A stretch of DNA of 64,000 bases, from contig CAJNDS010002461.1 of the NCBI GenBank assembly GCA_905221605.1, forward strand, positions 1 to 64,000. Reading direction: 5' to 3'. Under the pieces are notes generated by a model. That model worked only from the letters and a program-made list of their open reading frames with translations, searched no databases and was not told the origin of the DNA. Positions 11,061-22,160 of this stretch are shown here, piece by piece. The translations under genes and the position numbers were made by a program. Origin of the DNA: Symbiodinium natans (lineage: Eukaryota > Sar > Dinophyceae > Suessiales > Symbiodiniaceae). How positions within the stretch are numbered: the first letter of the stretch is position 1; each line of letters begins with the position of its first letter.

Positions 11061-11879
11061 GAATGAAAGCAAGAGCAGTGAGTGAGGGAGTGAAGGAGTG
11101 CAAAAGTGCAGGAGTGCAGGGGTAGCCTATGATCATTTTGCGCATCCCCCATGCAAGATTAAACAATTCGATCTTGAACGCTGCTCCCCCCTCGCCACCA
11201 CGCCACCCTTCCAAAGCCTCGCTTCCTCGCTCCTGGCCCTCTCCCTTGAGCCTCGGCTCCGGTCATTCGACCCCCCGCCGGGCCAAGCTGTCGAGTCCGA
11301 GGTTTTGCACTTTCAAAGGATGACAGTCGGCTCCCAACTGTTTGGGGAAAAAGGTTGCCATGGCAAAAAGGATCTCGCACGACGAGTGCTGGAAGGCAAA
11401 TGCAGCACAACAAGGGCACTGGCAGGGGTGATCGAACACGTAGACGAGCCTGGCACCTTCCGTTTTCGACAGGATTCCCAGCAAAGCAACAATGAAGGAC
11501 TTTACACCAAATGACTTGCACACTTTTGGCCGAGCATTGGACAATGGCAGTCTGCAAAGTGTTTGGGCCATCCATCGTCGCCTAAAGCATTGCGACAACG
11601 TAGCCATCAACACTGGGCAGTTCCCGTGGCATGTGCACGACTTTCATGGCTCTGTGAAGATGTAGGTGGTCAAACCGGTTTCTTTCATATGAGCATGCTT
11701 TTTGAATTTTGCAGGGCTGACTGCCATGGAACGCGGGCCCAGCGAGGACTTCTTGAAAGCTTACGTTTGGTATGCAGGACACGTTTTCTGGACAATGAGT
11801 TCAATAAGCCCTGAGCGCGGCACTCCTGTGTTTGCTGAAGACTCAACTGCTGCAGGCCTGGCCAGCAAATCTTGATGCA

Positions 11880-12215
11880 CCACAGCACTGCGTATGTAGC
11901 CCACACGCACGTGCCTTGATAAGCAGCGAAGCATGACGATTACCATAATGGTTATCGTGATCGCCACGATGTCGTGAGCCTCGAAGGTCACCGGGTCTGA
12001 CACTTATCTGGCAAATCTGCACTTGGGTCATGAGTCCAGCCTCCATGTGATAGGATGCACCTGTCTTTCATGTTGACTTGGGAGCTGGTTCCACAAGAAG
12101 GAAAATGACCAACCTGTCAGCCCTTCTCCACCCTGAGCTGCGCACGAGGTGGCAGGGGCCAATCGTGCCAGGTGTTGGTTGGTGCTTGGTGCTTATGGAG
12201 GCGGAAGCGCGGCAG
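11880..12215 (-). repeat. Large inverted repeat, right arm
   Basis: This is the inverted partner of 8455-8750. The 3.1 kb between the arms holds the poly-G and AG tracts and no recognised transposase. The long first copy of the segmental duplication starts about 70 bp to its right. Confidence 0.8.
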
Positions 12216-13555
12216 AGCAAGCATCCTTCAAATCATTCCTTGAAAACATTCCCGCCAAAACCGATGAACCCTTCAACCTGTCTTTGAGCGAAATTTTGTT
12301 GAAAGCACGGCTCTCGCATCTCATCAATTCAGGGCTGGACCCCTCTGAACACCCAGTGACGAAACCCAATTCTTCATTGCGTGCAATTGCAAATGTAGAT
12401 TATGAACCCAATGCTTCACCATTTCATCCCAACTGCCACCACACAACTTGTTACCTTCTTCCACTCCTACCCCTCCACACATTAAATTGTATCCAAACGC
12501 TACAGTCACGGGTTGTCTTGGATGCCCGGCACCATCTTTGCAGCGTGTAAGGCCCTGGCACCAGCGTCTTCTACGAAGATCGCAGAGAGCATCACCTGCA
12601 GAACAGCAGGCAGAATCGGAAGAGCGGGCTAACAACACATGAAGCTGACAATCATCCACACCCTACGATGTCCGGATGTCTAACATTCGGCAGAGCTGGT
12701 GAGATCTTCTTCATCTGCTTTGCTCACCACCCCGGCTGCACCACCCACGAATCACCTTGAGGGGCTTCTTGGGCGAACGAACTTCATCTTATGTAACATG
12801 TACTTTGCTTGTTTTGTCCAGAATGTATCTTTACGTTTAGCACCTTTGCGGCAGGTGATGTTCATGCAGAAACAATACCACTTATTCGGACATAATTCCC
12901 AAGAGTGTTGGGCTTGCGAGGAAGTCCCGGCCTTCTCGGACCAGCTGGTTTGATCTGCACCCTTTCCTTAGCCAAACTCCCACTAATAGCAAGCAGATCG
13001 CATGCGGGCCCAGAGCGGGTGCAGAGCCTCAAGATCCTAAACTCTGAAGCGTCGACGTCTCGACATGAACATCATCGCGACCGCACGCAGGGCCTCCCCC
13101 TGATGACTCAGGCCACAGGGGAGAAGGTTGCAAACTAAAACTCCCGCAAGCTCGAAGGACCTAGCTTTCGTGAAAACATCCTCATCCGAATGCTTGCAAA
13201 TATCCAAACAACCTCAGACTGTGGCGATTGCAAAATTTTCCCGGAGCTTGCCCAATTGTGGTCGTGATCGAAAGTCCTGTTTCCATGTCATGCCCGATGA
13301 AGCAAGGGTTCTGCGTTGGCTGCAAGAGTGTGCATAGGGGGCAGGAGTGCGGCCGGGCGAGGAGAGAGGTCCTACTAAGAGCTGCTAAGAGCATGAGGGC
13401 AGCAACAACAACATGCATTGCAGAGAATCATTGTCGCCCCCAGAACCCTCAACAAACGAACGTTCAAACAAGCTTCCGATTGGGAGGCTTGGTGGCGACC
13501 CGTTGATGCTGGGAGTCCGACCTGGCAGATCCAGGCACCAGAAATGCCGTTTGCG

Positions 13556-13606
13556 AGTACCGCACTCAGATGCTACGCACTCAGATGCTACGCACTCAGA
13601 TGCTAC
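13556..13606 (+). repeat. 15-bp triplet repeat inside duplication copy 1
   Basis: ACTCAGATGCTACGC occurs three times in tandem here. The corresponding place in copy 2 (near 57105) has fewer units, so the repeat expanded or contracted after duplication. Confidence 0.8.
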
Positions 13607-16600
13607 TTCTTCATGCTCTCTGCACAAGTCACTCTGTGCTTGAACAGCACGCCACCTCTCTAGAGACAACAAGTGGACAGAATGCCCCTACGCCACCAGT
13701 CATCCAGAGTACCTTTCAGTGCGTTTCCCCGGTATACCCGGTATGCGCTGAGTTCTCTCCTGCAACGGTTTTCTGCAGAGGCCCTGGCTTCCGGACCGCG
13801 GCCGTCGTCTCGGGGTAGCTTCTTGTCCGATCTTCTCCTGGGCATGTTTTTGAGTATTTCAGGCCCGTTCCCCTGCCACCCAAAACCCCATGAAAGATGA
13901 CCTCCTCATCACGGGGTTCTGGGTGGAAGGGAATGGGGCTGAAAGAGGGGGGCCTCATCTTTCGTACTGTTCTGGGCGGAAAGGAAATCATTCTCTCACG
14001 GCGCTCTGGGTGAAAGGAAAGGGGGCTGAAAGATGAGGCGATCCTCCCTGGCCAGGTTTTCCATGTCACATTCCGGTACAGCTGCCCGCCTCGGATTGCT
14101 TTTGCAGGCAACATTCCATGTCCTGACTGCTGTACTGCCTGAAAGATCTCCTACCTGCTGTCCTGAGCAAGTCGTGGCACATGACGTGGGCCACTTTTTC
14201 CTGAAACACAATTACCCCACTTGTCGGATGGGAAAAAAGGGGGCTTTTGAAAGGGAGGATAAAGGGCGGTGAGACGGCTCTCTGCCTAGTCTGAACTGGG
14301 GCTCCGCTCCGCGAGGCTAAGCGAACCTTTTGAAAGGCCACAAACACCAATGCTCCAACAGGAACCTTAGCGGTGCCCTACGCAAACCCTGTGCAGCTAA
14401 CCTTCACCGCCGTCACCCTTGCTCTCCTCATCCGACGGCTCGACCGCCTCCAAGGCTGCCGGCAGCCGTGGCAGATCGGTCAAAGGCACCCAGTCCTGTG
14501 GGCAGGACGCCAAATTGTGAAGGGCGCCGTGTCGCCCAAATCTGTCAAAACATGAAACCATCCTCAGACCAAAATTCCCTTCATTCCAGGGCCCGACTTG
14601 GTGGCTCCCAGCCACACACCTCCAACCAAAACCCTCAAGGGTCTGGACGACGTGCCTGCAAAAAGAATGTGCCTGGCTCGGCTGGATCCTGCAAGGAAAA
14701 ATGCTTGAGTTGAGCAGGGTTTATGCTGAAATCATTCGTGAAGAGCTCTTGTGTTCTGGATTCGCTGTAGATCGATGATCTAGGCCGAAGTATGACGTAC
14801 ATAGACTTGACTTTTATGAAGCTTCGCTCCACCTGCCAACATCCTCAGCAAACGAACGCCAGAACCCCACCCTCCTCCCTCGTCTACCTCAGGGCGCTAC
14901 CAAGGGCGCGCCTCTCCGCAAGCTCTGAAGCAGCTTCGCGGAGCTCTTTCTCTCGCTCGGGTGCGCCTGGAGAGTCTGCGAATACTTCACTTTACTTGCT
15001 CTTTTTCAAATTTCTTTACGCAACGACTGTCAGACTTGAGGCACAATTGCGCGATATCTGTGGAGTGCGTGTGGCTTGCAACGCCGCCAGGCACTTCGAA
15101 CTGACGAGGGCTCTTCATTTTCCTGTGAATACTGAATGCCCTCATGCGCCTGTCTGATGGTACCACATGCCCAAGCCGTTGGTGATGAGGTGCGCCGGAG
15201 CGGTTCCCCTGCAAAGAACAGAGCTGCGAAGAGAAGGCGAGGAAAGAAACAACCAGCAGATACCAAAGCGAACAGAGTCTGCGGTCTGCGGCTTCCAAAA
15301 GGATTGCACTGAAATTGAAAGCCTCGTCACCACCTCCTCCAGGGCAGCGCTTGCCCTGGCGGCTGCTGAGGCTCGACTCGCAACACTGATTGTTATGATT
15401 GTTTTCCAGCAACACCATAAAACCCTAGCCCAAACCCCAACAAGTTCTGCAAAGTCCATCTTCCGCTTCCATTCGCAAACAGTATATAAGGATCTCACAT
15501 GAGAAAACCGTGGATCAAGTCTGGGTGGAGCGCAAGTCTGGCAACCTGATTAAAAACCACACCCTAAAACAGAACAATCCCCTACACGCATTTAGGCGTG
15601 CAACGGCCCGAGCAGTCTTTCGGTCATGAGGTCTCGCCCGAAGGCTCCAATCTGATGCGGCAAAGGCATCGCTCGGAAAACGGAGGTGTCAATCATGCCG
15701 CGTCGCAGGGGAAAACGGTGGGGCCCAGGCCGCGTTGGAAAAACGCTGAGGGTGTTCGCCGGAAAAGATGAGAAAAGTTTGGTCGTTAGGTTATAAGGTC
15801 CGAAGGCTGCGATCTGACGCGATGAAGGCATCAGCCAGAAGTCAGTCAGGCCGTGTCGAGAGGGAAAACGGTGGGCCTCGCACCCTAGGGTATGGACCCA
15901 GGAGAAACAATTTGATCGTTTGCTCGTCAGTTCGCAGTCGAAGGCTCCTAGTAGACTCAGGGAAACCAAAAAAAAGATGAGGAGAGTGCACATTGAGATT
16001 TCGAGCGATAAAAGAAGGTAGATGTACCACGAGCTCGCACTCTCCTGAATACTTAGGCCAACAAACTCTAGGCTCTCGTTTTGCCCTGACCTGGCAGCAG
16101 CTCAACTAAGAGAGTTGCTCTCAGAACCTTTATTTGTTAGCATCCGACACAGCAAATTTTGTCGGCGCAAGTGTCCTCAGGATCCGGTGCAGGGACTCCT
16201 CCACTTGGGCCTGGCTCGGGCGTTCGCTGAACGCTTTGCGACGAAGGTTGAGTTTTTTTCTATGTTTTGTTTTAGTTCAAGGGCATTCTCCCAGCCTTTC
16301 CAGACTTGCCAGTATGTCACACATTCAACTTCACGCTCTGGAAAAACAGAGGAAGGATGCTGCCGGAGCTTCATGCACAAGCACTTGCAAAAGCAGCAAC
16401 GCAAACCCAAACATGGACATCCGCTGGCATGGGGACCTCGTCATCTTTCGAGCTCGTCAGAGAACAGAGCAGCTTTCGGGCCGCCAGCACCTAAGCCCCA
16501 TGCACGCTGACAAACATCACAGTCTCAAGCCATCGACCACTATTGAGGTGGACAGCGGCAGCGTGAATACTTGTTCCTAGGGAGGGTACAAGCTCTCGAT

Positions 16601-16678
16601 AGCCCAGGCTGGGCTCATCCAGGGCTGTCGTGACGGAATGCTTGAGGTTTTAACCGCGTTGGATTCACAATTGCCTGG

Positions 16679-16682
<4 letters not shown>

Positions 16683-16727
<45 letters not shown>
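16683..16727 (+). repeat. (GT)n microsatellite
   Basis: About 22 uninterrupted GT units. The equivalent position in duplication copy 2 (near 61075) has none. Confidence 0.95.
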
Positions 16728-16866
16728 AGGGGTTCTGAACTGAGCTCGACGGCTTCTGGTGTTTTTTGGGGGACAAATTCTTTGCATGGTTTCTGGTCTT
16801 TTTTTTTTTTTTTTTTTTTTTGGGGGGGGGGGGGGCGATTTCATTGCATGACGGCTTCTTGTCTTT

Positions 16867-17677
<811 letters not shown>

Positions 17678-17765
17678 GAGATGTTCAATGCCCTCATTTT
17701 TACCTCCATCGGGACGATTTAGTCTACGACACTCAGCCTCAGCCTACCTTCTCTTGACTCTCGTG

Positions 17766-17781
17766 TAGAGGTCCCCTCCTG
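17766..17781 (+). promoter_or_regulatory. Punctuation motif 1 (TAGAGGTCCCCTCCTG)
   Basis: First copy of the cassette motif, 89 bp after the microsatellite. The next ATG on the plus strand is at 18025 and opens the first cassette ORF. The core is GAGG-TCC-CCTC. Confidence 0.7.
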
Positions 17782-18024
17782 AGAGACAAAGGACGCTGTT
17801 AACACAGCCCACTTTTCCTACTTCTCGACCCTGGCGCGCACAGAATCTGCCGGGAAAGAGTTCCACTAAATTGCAAACCTAGCTTCCCTACCACAGCTAA
17901 CGTGTTCCTCTCTATAGTCCAAACCGAGGCTGTGACTCCTCGACATCAACTGCTTACCTGTGCCGGCCGCACAACAGGCCCTCGACCGCTTTGGCAAGAC
18001 CTAGTACATTCCTTGTTAATTTTC

Positions 18025-18387
18025 ATGACTGACCGAAGTTCCAACCTAGTTTCGGCACTAGCCGCTCTGCTCACGCTGATCTCCGAGCTGACAGCCTCTA
18101 AGCTAAATCCCTCTCATCGAGCAATGGCAAACATCCCGGAGGGCACGATTCTCGCCATCGAAAACGCCCCGGGCACCTACACCCACACGACGTCTAGCCA
18201 GGCCAATGCAGCCCAAGCCCTTGCCAAGGCAACGGCACCTCCGCCTACTCAACCATCATGCGGTGCCGGCTGCGACCAATGCCACAGTGCCCCGTGCATT
18301 CGACACAAGCCAGGACATCTATGGCATTGCTGCTTTGCGTGCAGGGACTCCTGGGCGGTGCAACAGGCCCGCTCCAGGTACTGGTAA
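18025..18387 (+). CDS. Cassette ORF 1: small Cys/His-rich protein
   Basis: A 120-codon ORF beginning at the first ATG after motif 1. The C-terminal third is rich in Cys and His (CGAGCDQCHSAPC, then HLWHCCFACRDSW), with the spacing of a possible zinc-binding domain, though I cannot match a named finger. The N-terminal part is Ala/Thr/Ser-rich and probably flexible. The stop lies 39 nt before motif 2. The frame is open upstream to 17902 without an ATG. A nucleic-acid or regulatory role is only a guess from the Cys/His cluster. Confidence 0.5.
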   Translation: MTDRSSNLVSALAALLTLISELTASKLNPSHRAMANIPEGTILAIENAPGTYTHTTSSQANAAQALAKATAPPPTQPSCGAGCDQCHSAPCIRHKPGHLWHCCFACRDSWAVQQARSRYW

Positions 18388-18425
18388 ACTGAGCAGAGAA
18401 TGGCTCGACATTTTGCGACCAGCAA

Positions 18426-18441
18426 GTGAGGTCTCCTCCTG
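18426..18441 (+). promoter_or_regulatory. Punctuation motif 2 (GTGAGGTCTCCTCCTG)
   Basis: An exact consensus copy between ORF 1 and ORF 2. It appears to serve as both the end signal of ORF 1 and the start signal of ORF 2, since no second copy or 300-nt spacer is seen in this junction. Confidence 0.8.
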
Positions 18442-18526
18442 CAGGTAAAACGCAGCTAAGCAAAATTCATAGCTGCACGCCGTCGATAGAGCCAGCTGAT
18501 TTCCGAGAAAATAGTTCCTTGAATCC

Positions 18527-20533
18527 ATGCCAGCCATAAGAGCCTCAAATCTTGTCTCTTTTTCAATAGCGCCTGCACAGGATTACTTACGCCGAGCCAA
18601 GTCCTCAGAAGGCCCTTGCTTTTCAATAGAAGTAATAAGTTTCATGAGCCAAACCTCATATTCCGATCAGACTCTGTGCTCAAGATCGTCGACTCGACGC
18701 CTCCGGTGCCAGGCATCTAGGACCATGCCTCCGAGGAAAAGACAATCGAAGGCCTCGACCATGCCTTCGTTCGACCTCGCCTCTAACATTTGCACAGAAG
18801 CTGACAGGCTGCTACCTTCGAACTATGTCCCCATCTCGCACAAGAGAATGGATGAGATCAGGAACTACCGATGGGAAAAAGGTCTCAGGGCCATTTCCAG
18901 AAGCATGATGGCCCGCCAGTCTACAAGGCCAGTCTCGAGCCAGAGACAAGCAGACAAAGAAAGCAAGCGGCTGGAAGAGCTTGGAATCAAAAAGCCTGGA
19001 CTAACTGCTGAGGACTTAGCGGCTCTCCCCACCTCGGAAGTCTACAAGAATCTCTCAGCGCTCTCCTTGATTTCTGTGGATACTTCCCAGCCGCTAAGCT
19101 CCAGCGTGAGGTCGCCTCCGAGGAGCGGACAACGGGAAGCGAAGACAGAACCATCCTCCTCATCCGCGGCCAAAGTAGACGTGGAGAAGATCTCTTCGAC
19201 AGGGCCATCCAAGGAGCACACGTCACAGCCCTACGCGGGACAAGGAGTGGGCAGAAAAGAAACCTGCAAGGAAGACTCGGACTCGGACATACCACCTTGG
19301 GCGGACTCGAAGAAGTCACGCTCATCCCAGTACACAGGTGCAGGAGTCGGTCAAAAGGAGGCCTTCACCAGGCAGCCGCCCACACCTCCATCTCCTCCCA
19401 CAAGAAGATCAGCCCATGACCAGGGGAACGTGGATGCCACGGCACGCCTCTCCCCCAAAGAAGAACTCAAGGTGATCAACCTAACGCAAGCCGCTCCTCC
19501 TCCTCGAGAATTCTTGAATTACCCGGTGCATCAAGGAGTGATAGTGCTTCCAGCGGCCACAGTTCAGGCTCGCGTGGCCAGCAAAAAGGAACAGGACAAA
19601 GGCAAGTCGGTCATTCACTCCTTCCCCTACTCTTACCCGCAAGAGTTCCCTTTGGATCTGGATGTCCATGTGCAGATCCAGAAATCGCAGGAGGAGCAAG
19701 TCAGCATGACTCTGAAGCTGAACAGAACCGCATCCATGAAGGGCGTCACCCGAGCGGTATACAACTTCAAGGGAGGCGAATTCTACTCTGTCTTCAAGCT
19801 GTCAGTGGTCGCCCCCCGTGAGGAGCAAGCCCAAGACGGACTTCAGGCCCACGAAGCGGAGCTTGACCTGGCACACGTCTTTCCAGAGATGGTCCCAACG
19901 GTGGCAAACGTCTTTGCCATTCAAATCAGGGTGGCCTCAGCGGTCAATCCCCTAGACTTCCCCAGGTCTCCTACGCCGAGTGAGGTCTCCTCCTGGCGAG
20001 GAGACTCGGGCCCACCGAAGTACCTTCTCTATCAACAGGCATACGGCATAATGGTGGAGAAAGTTCAGCCGCTGGACAACCTTCCAGCCCATCTACGCCC
20101 CAGTATGGACGAGTGCTACCTGCTGATCCTCCTGGTTCTCAAGTCGGCCCTCCTGGGCTACTATGTACGTGATTGTGGATGGGGCAACCTAGGCAGGAGA
20201 ATTTCGCCAGAATCAAGCACTGATCTACCTTTCTTCCTCGCTCTTGACACGTCGGCCTGGCACAAACGTGACCCTCCCATTCCTCATCAAGCCACAACTT
20301 CTACGGCAGATCATGTCCGAGGACTCTTCTCGGCTCTCGAGTACTTGGCAGAGGACAAGCCGGCCATCCAGGGAGCCAAACAAGCTTTCACGTACCATCA
20401 CCGACAGGTCCCTCCTCTTGTACAGCACTTCTTCTCCCTGCTCAGAAATCAAGCGGGGAAGGAGAAAGCAGAGAGAATTTTCAGAGATACATCTCTAGCA
20501 CTCTCGGCTGAAGTCTGGGACGCCTTCACCTAA
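18527..20533 (+). CDS. Cassette ORF 2: 668-codon protein, disordered N-half
   Basis: The longest cassette ORF, opened by the first ATG after motif 2. Met67 at 18725 (MPPRKRQSK) is an alternative start. Residues 1-330 are rich in Ser, Pro, Lys and Gln and likely disordered; they contain two related decapeptides, YAGQGVGRKE at 236 and YTGAGVGQKE at 269. From about residue 335 the sequence is globular, with beta-type segments such as LDLDVHVQIQKS and an all-helical C-terminal part (VQHFFSLLRNQAGKEKAE). No polymerase, helicase or protease motif is visible. Two copies of the punctuation motif lie inside the coding sequence (19106 and 19980). The stop is 24 nt before the motif at 20557. By position and composition it could be a structural or nucleic-acid-binding protein, but that is inference. 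Confidence 0.75.
   Translation: MPAIRASNLVSFSIAPAQDYLRRAKSSEGPCFSIEVISFMSQTSYSDQTLCSRSSTRRLRCQASRTMPPRKRQSKASTMPSFDLASNICTEADRLLPSNYVPISHKRMDEIRNYRWEKGLRAISRSMMARQSTRPVSSQRQADKESKRLEELGIKKPGLTAEDLAALPTSEVYKNLSALSLISVDTSQPLSSSVRSPPRSGQREAKTEPSSSSAAKVDVEKISSTGPSKEHTSQPYAGQGVGRKETCKEDSDSDIPPWADSKKSRSSQYTGAGVGQKEAFTRQPPTPPSPPTRRSAHDQGNVDATARLSPKEELKVINLTQAAPPPREFLNYPVHQGVIVLPAATVQARVASKKEQDKGKSVIHSFPYSYPQEFPLDLDVHVQIQKSQEEQVSMTLKLNRTASMKGVTRAVYNFKGGEFYSVFKLSVVAPREEQAQDGLQAHEAELDLAHVFPEMVPTVANVFAIQIRVASAVNPLDFPRSPTPSEVSSWRGDSGPPKYLLYQQAYGIMVEKVQPLDNLPAHLRPSMDECYLLILLVLKSALLGYYVRDCGWGNLGRRISPESSTDLPFFLALDTSAWHKRDPPIPHQATTSTADHVRGLFSALEYLAEDKPAIQGAKQAFTYHHRQVPPLVQHFFSLLRNQAGKEKAERIFRDTSLALSAEVWDAFT
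19106..19121 (+). promoter_or_regulatory. Punctuation motif copy inside ORF 2 (GTGAGGTCGCCTCCGA)
   Basis: It matches the motif in the conserved stem, with G in the variable loop position, the same loop base as the last motif at 27591. It is translated as part of VRSPPRS. Its function at an internal position is unknown. Confidence 0.5.
19980..19995 (+). promoter_or_regulatory. Punctuation motif copy inside ORF 2 (consensus)
   Basis: A perfect consensus copy preceded by CGA, as at the gene ends, but read through in the ORF 2 frame as SEVSSW. It coincides with the junction between the beta-rich middle and the helical C-terminal part, so ORF 2 may be two ancestral genes fused, or it may give a shorter second transcript. 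Confidence 0.6.
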
Positions 20534-20556
20534 CTTCCATTCTGCAGGCCTTTTGT

Positions 20557-20572
20557 GTGAGGTCCCCTCCTG
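20557..20572 (+). promoter_or_regulatory. Punctuation motif, end of ORF 2
   Basis: GTGAGGTCCCCTCCTG, 24 nt after the ORF 2 stop. It forms a pair with the copy at 20851 around a 278-nt spacer that has no long ORF. Confidence 0.8.
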
Positions 20573-20850
20573 AAAAGGTCGGCCGGGAAAAGCAACCGGC
20601 ATAAGCACACCCGCCAGAATCTTGACCCTTGTCAGTGAAGGGACAAAACCGGCTGACTGCTTCCCATGCAAAGCCTACTACCACTTTCAGCTGTGCAAAC
20701 TAGTCACGCGCTGCAAGTCTCGCACCGCTCAGGCCAAACCAACCTATAGGCTCAGCACTCAGTCAGGGTGTCTCTTTTCTTGAGCGCATGAATTCTGCTG
20801 CTCGCAACAATACTCATGCACGTGACTCCAGTCATTTTGACTCATGTCGT
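20573..20850 (+). other. Non-coding spacer A (278 nt)
   Basis: Lies between an end-type and a start-type motif. No ORF of note. I see no clear similarity to the other spacers apart from comparable length. Confidence 0.6.
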
Positions 20851-20866
20851 GTGAGGTCTCCTCCTG
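20851..20866 (+). promoter_or_regulatory. Punctuation motif, start of ORF 3
   Basis: A perfect consensus copy, 43 nt before the ATG of ORF 3. That ATG is the first one downstream. Confidence 0.8.
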
Positions 20867-20909
20867 ACAGCCTCTCTCATAGGCATTACTCACATTGTCT
20901 ACCTGCGCC

Positions 20910-21818
20910 ATGGATCTCGCTGCACCTTTTATAAGACTTCGAGGTCCTGAACACAGCGTTTGTCTTGAACGAAACGGCCTCTTCAGGATGCAGGATCCGG
21001 GCCCACGGTGCAACTTCACTCCCTCGATCACGGACGAAAAAGCCATGGATGATATCCATGCACAGACCCAGGAGGCCTACTACAATCGAGTGCGCTGGAC
21101 AACGCAAGACCATAGACTAGCGTCGGAGTGGCGCACTCTCATGGCAGATCACCCGGATCATTCCTTCCCAAACTCAGTTGCCTACTGGCCCAAATGGGAC
21201 TCCACGGTGGTGTTCAGAGATGACTACTGCACGATCTTGCTAGGCACCCAACGCACAGCTCTCGATATTCCTGAACTCAAAGCGTACCAGGTCGACATCA
21301 TCGTGACTCTCAATGCTTCATCGCGCTTCAGGGAGGGCTATGCGACCGACGCTGACTGGCAGTTCATGTACCAAATGGAGGGCATCACCAACTTGCGCTA
21401 CCACCTCTCGGACATGCGCATCTCGCGCACCGACCAGGGCTTCCATGATGTGGTGGCAGATTTGGCCAAGACCTGGATCAGAATGATTGACGAAATTGAA
21501 GCTCAGGAGTGCAGTCGCACAAAACCGATAGTCATCATGTTTCATTGCCTTGCGGGCATCAATCGATCAACTTCAGCCCTATGCGCCTACCTGATTGTCC
21601 GCTATCACCTCACGGCTCAGCAAGCGATAGCGATTCTACTTTCAGCGAGACCTGGCCAACGCTACTGGCAAGAAAGAGACCAGTTCCCTCTCGCGCTACA
21701 CTGGCTCTCCAGAGAATGCAAGAAATCCGTTCTGGGGTATCTATGTATGGCCTGTGGCGACTCCTTCAGGCCCACACCTGACGATGACCTTCAAGACATG
21801 GATGAGTTCGACGAGTGA
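20910..21818 (+). CDS. Cassette ORF 3: dual-specificity-phosphatase-like protein
   Basis: A 302-codon ORF. The active-site signature HCLAGINRS matches the cysteine-phosphatase loop HCx5R, with catalytic Cys213 and Arg219 followed by Ser220. Asp168 in the segment YHLSDMRIS is the likely general acid. The helix after the P-loop (TSALCAYLIVRYHLTAQQAI) is typical of dual-specificity phosphatases, so it should hydrolyse phosphate from phosphoproteins or possibly from RNA 5' ends. About 90 residues precede the catalytic domain, and a short acidic tail (DDDLQDMDEFDE) ends the protein. The start is the first ATG after the motif at 20851; an in-frame TTG 15 nt upstream is less likely. The TGA stop is inside the next motif copy. 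No introns are needed, unlike the exon islands elsewhere in the window. Confidence 0.85.
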   Translation: MDLAAPFIRLRGPEHSVCLERNGLFRMQDPGPRCNFTPSITDEKAMDDIHAQTQEAYYNRVRWTTQDHRLASEWRTLMADHPDHSFPNSVAYWPKWDSTVVFRDDYCTILLGTQRTALDIPELKAYQVDIIVTLNASSRFREGYATDADWQFMYQMEGITNLRYHLSDMRISRTDQGFHDVVADLAKTWIRMIDEIEAQECSRTKPIVIMFHCLAGINRSTSALCAYLIVRYHLTAQQAIAILLSARPGQRYWQERDQFPLALHWLSRECKKSVLGYLCMACGDSFRPTPDDDLQDMDEFDE

Positions 21819-21830
21819 GGTCCCCTCCTG
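21815..21830 (+). promoter_or_regulatory. Punctuation motif overlapping the ORF 3 stop
   Basis: GTGAGGTCCCCTCCTG. The TGA of the motif is the stop codon of ORF 3 (GAC GAG TGA). Confidence 0.85.
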
Positions 21831-22125
21831 TCGGACACTGATTCACACATATGCTTGAGGTCTTGGAACTGACATAGAGAGCCTTCTGAGAAAACAAGCG
21901 CCTTACTCATTTGAACACCTCAGCATTCCTCTCCTTGTTGACAGAGCTGTCCCTTTCCTCCCGGCTTTCGCCCAGGTCTACCAACGTTATCACTCTACAT
22001 TGGGCTATCTGTCCCAGCCTCAACCAGCTGACATTTCCAAACCTGAAGACGCATGTGGACTGTCTCTCCTTTCTTTGTTCCAGCATCTTAAGCTCAAGCT
22101 ATAATCAATAGCTGGCACCGAACGA
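21831..22125 (+). other. Non-coding spacer B (295 nt)
   Basis: A pyrimidine-rich spacer between paired motifs. A plus-strand open frame of 66 codons overlaps it (21911-22111), but it starts at a non-ATG codon and has no recognisable features. Confidence 0.5.
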
Positions 22126-22141
22126 GTGAGGTTCCCTCCTG
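22126..22141 (+). promoter_or_regulatory. Punctuation motif, start of ORF 4
   Basis: GTGAGGTTCCCTCCTG, 19 nt before the first ATG at 22161. The loop is TTC here, the only copy with a change in the middle loop base. Confidence 0.75.
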
Positions 22142-22160
22142 TTCCACTGCTAAATCGGCC

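Larger units (their letters stand above)
12285..16865 (+). repeat. Segmental duplication B, copy 1
   Basis: This 4.6 kb is collinear with about 55.7-61.3 kb. Anchors include AAGGCCCTGGCACCAGCGTC (12551 and 55941), GGGAGTCCGACCTGGCA (13509 and 57049), CCAAGCCGTTGGTGATGAGG (15171 and 58806) and GGATCCGGTGCAGGGACTCC (16180 and 60525). Copies differ by many indels. Open frames are present in both copies, for example minus 13385-13672 and 56717-57196, but they are interrupted differently and I do not call a functional gene. The match ends at GATTTCATTGCATGACGG, just before the GTT microsatellite. Confidence 0.85.

Noticed and set aside
10831-11214. Ser-Leu-rich ORFs over the AG tract
   Set aside because: Low-complexity translation of (AG)n.
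8455-12215. An intact DNA transposon between the inverted arms
   Set aside because: No transposase-like ORF in the interior, and the arms are diverged.
12285-16660. Protein-coding genes inside the segmental duplication
   Set aside because: Some frames are shared by both copies, but indels shift them and no exon borders or motifs are conserved clearly enough to call a gene.
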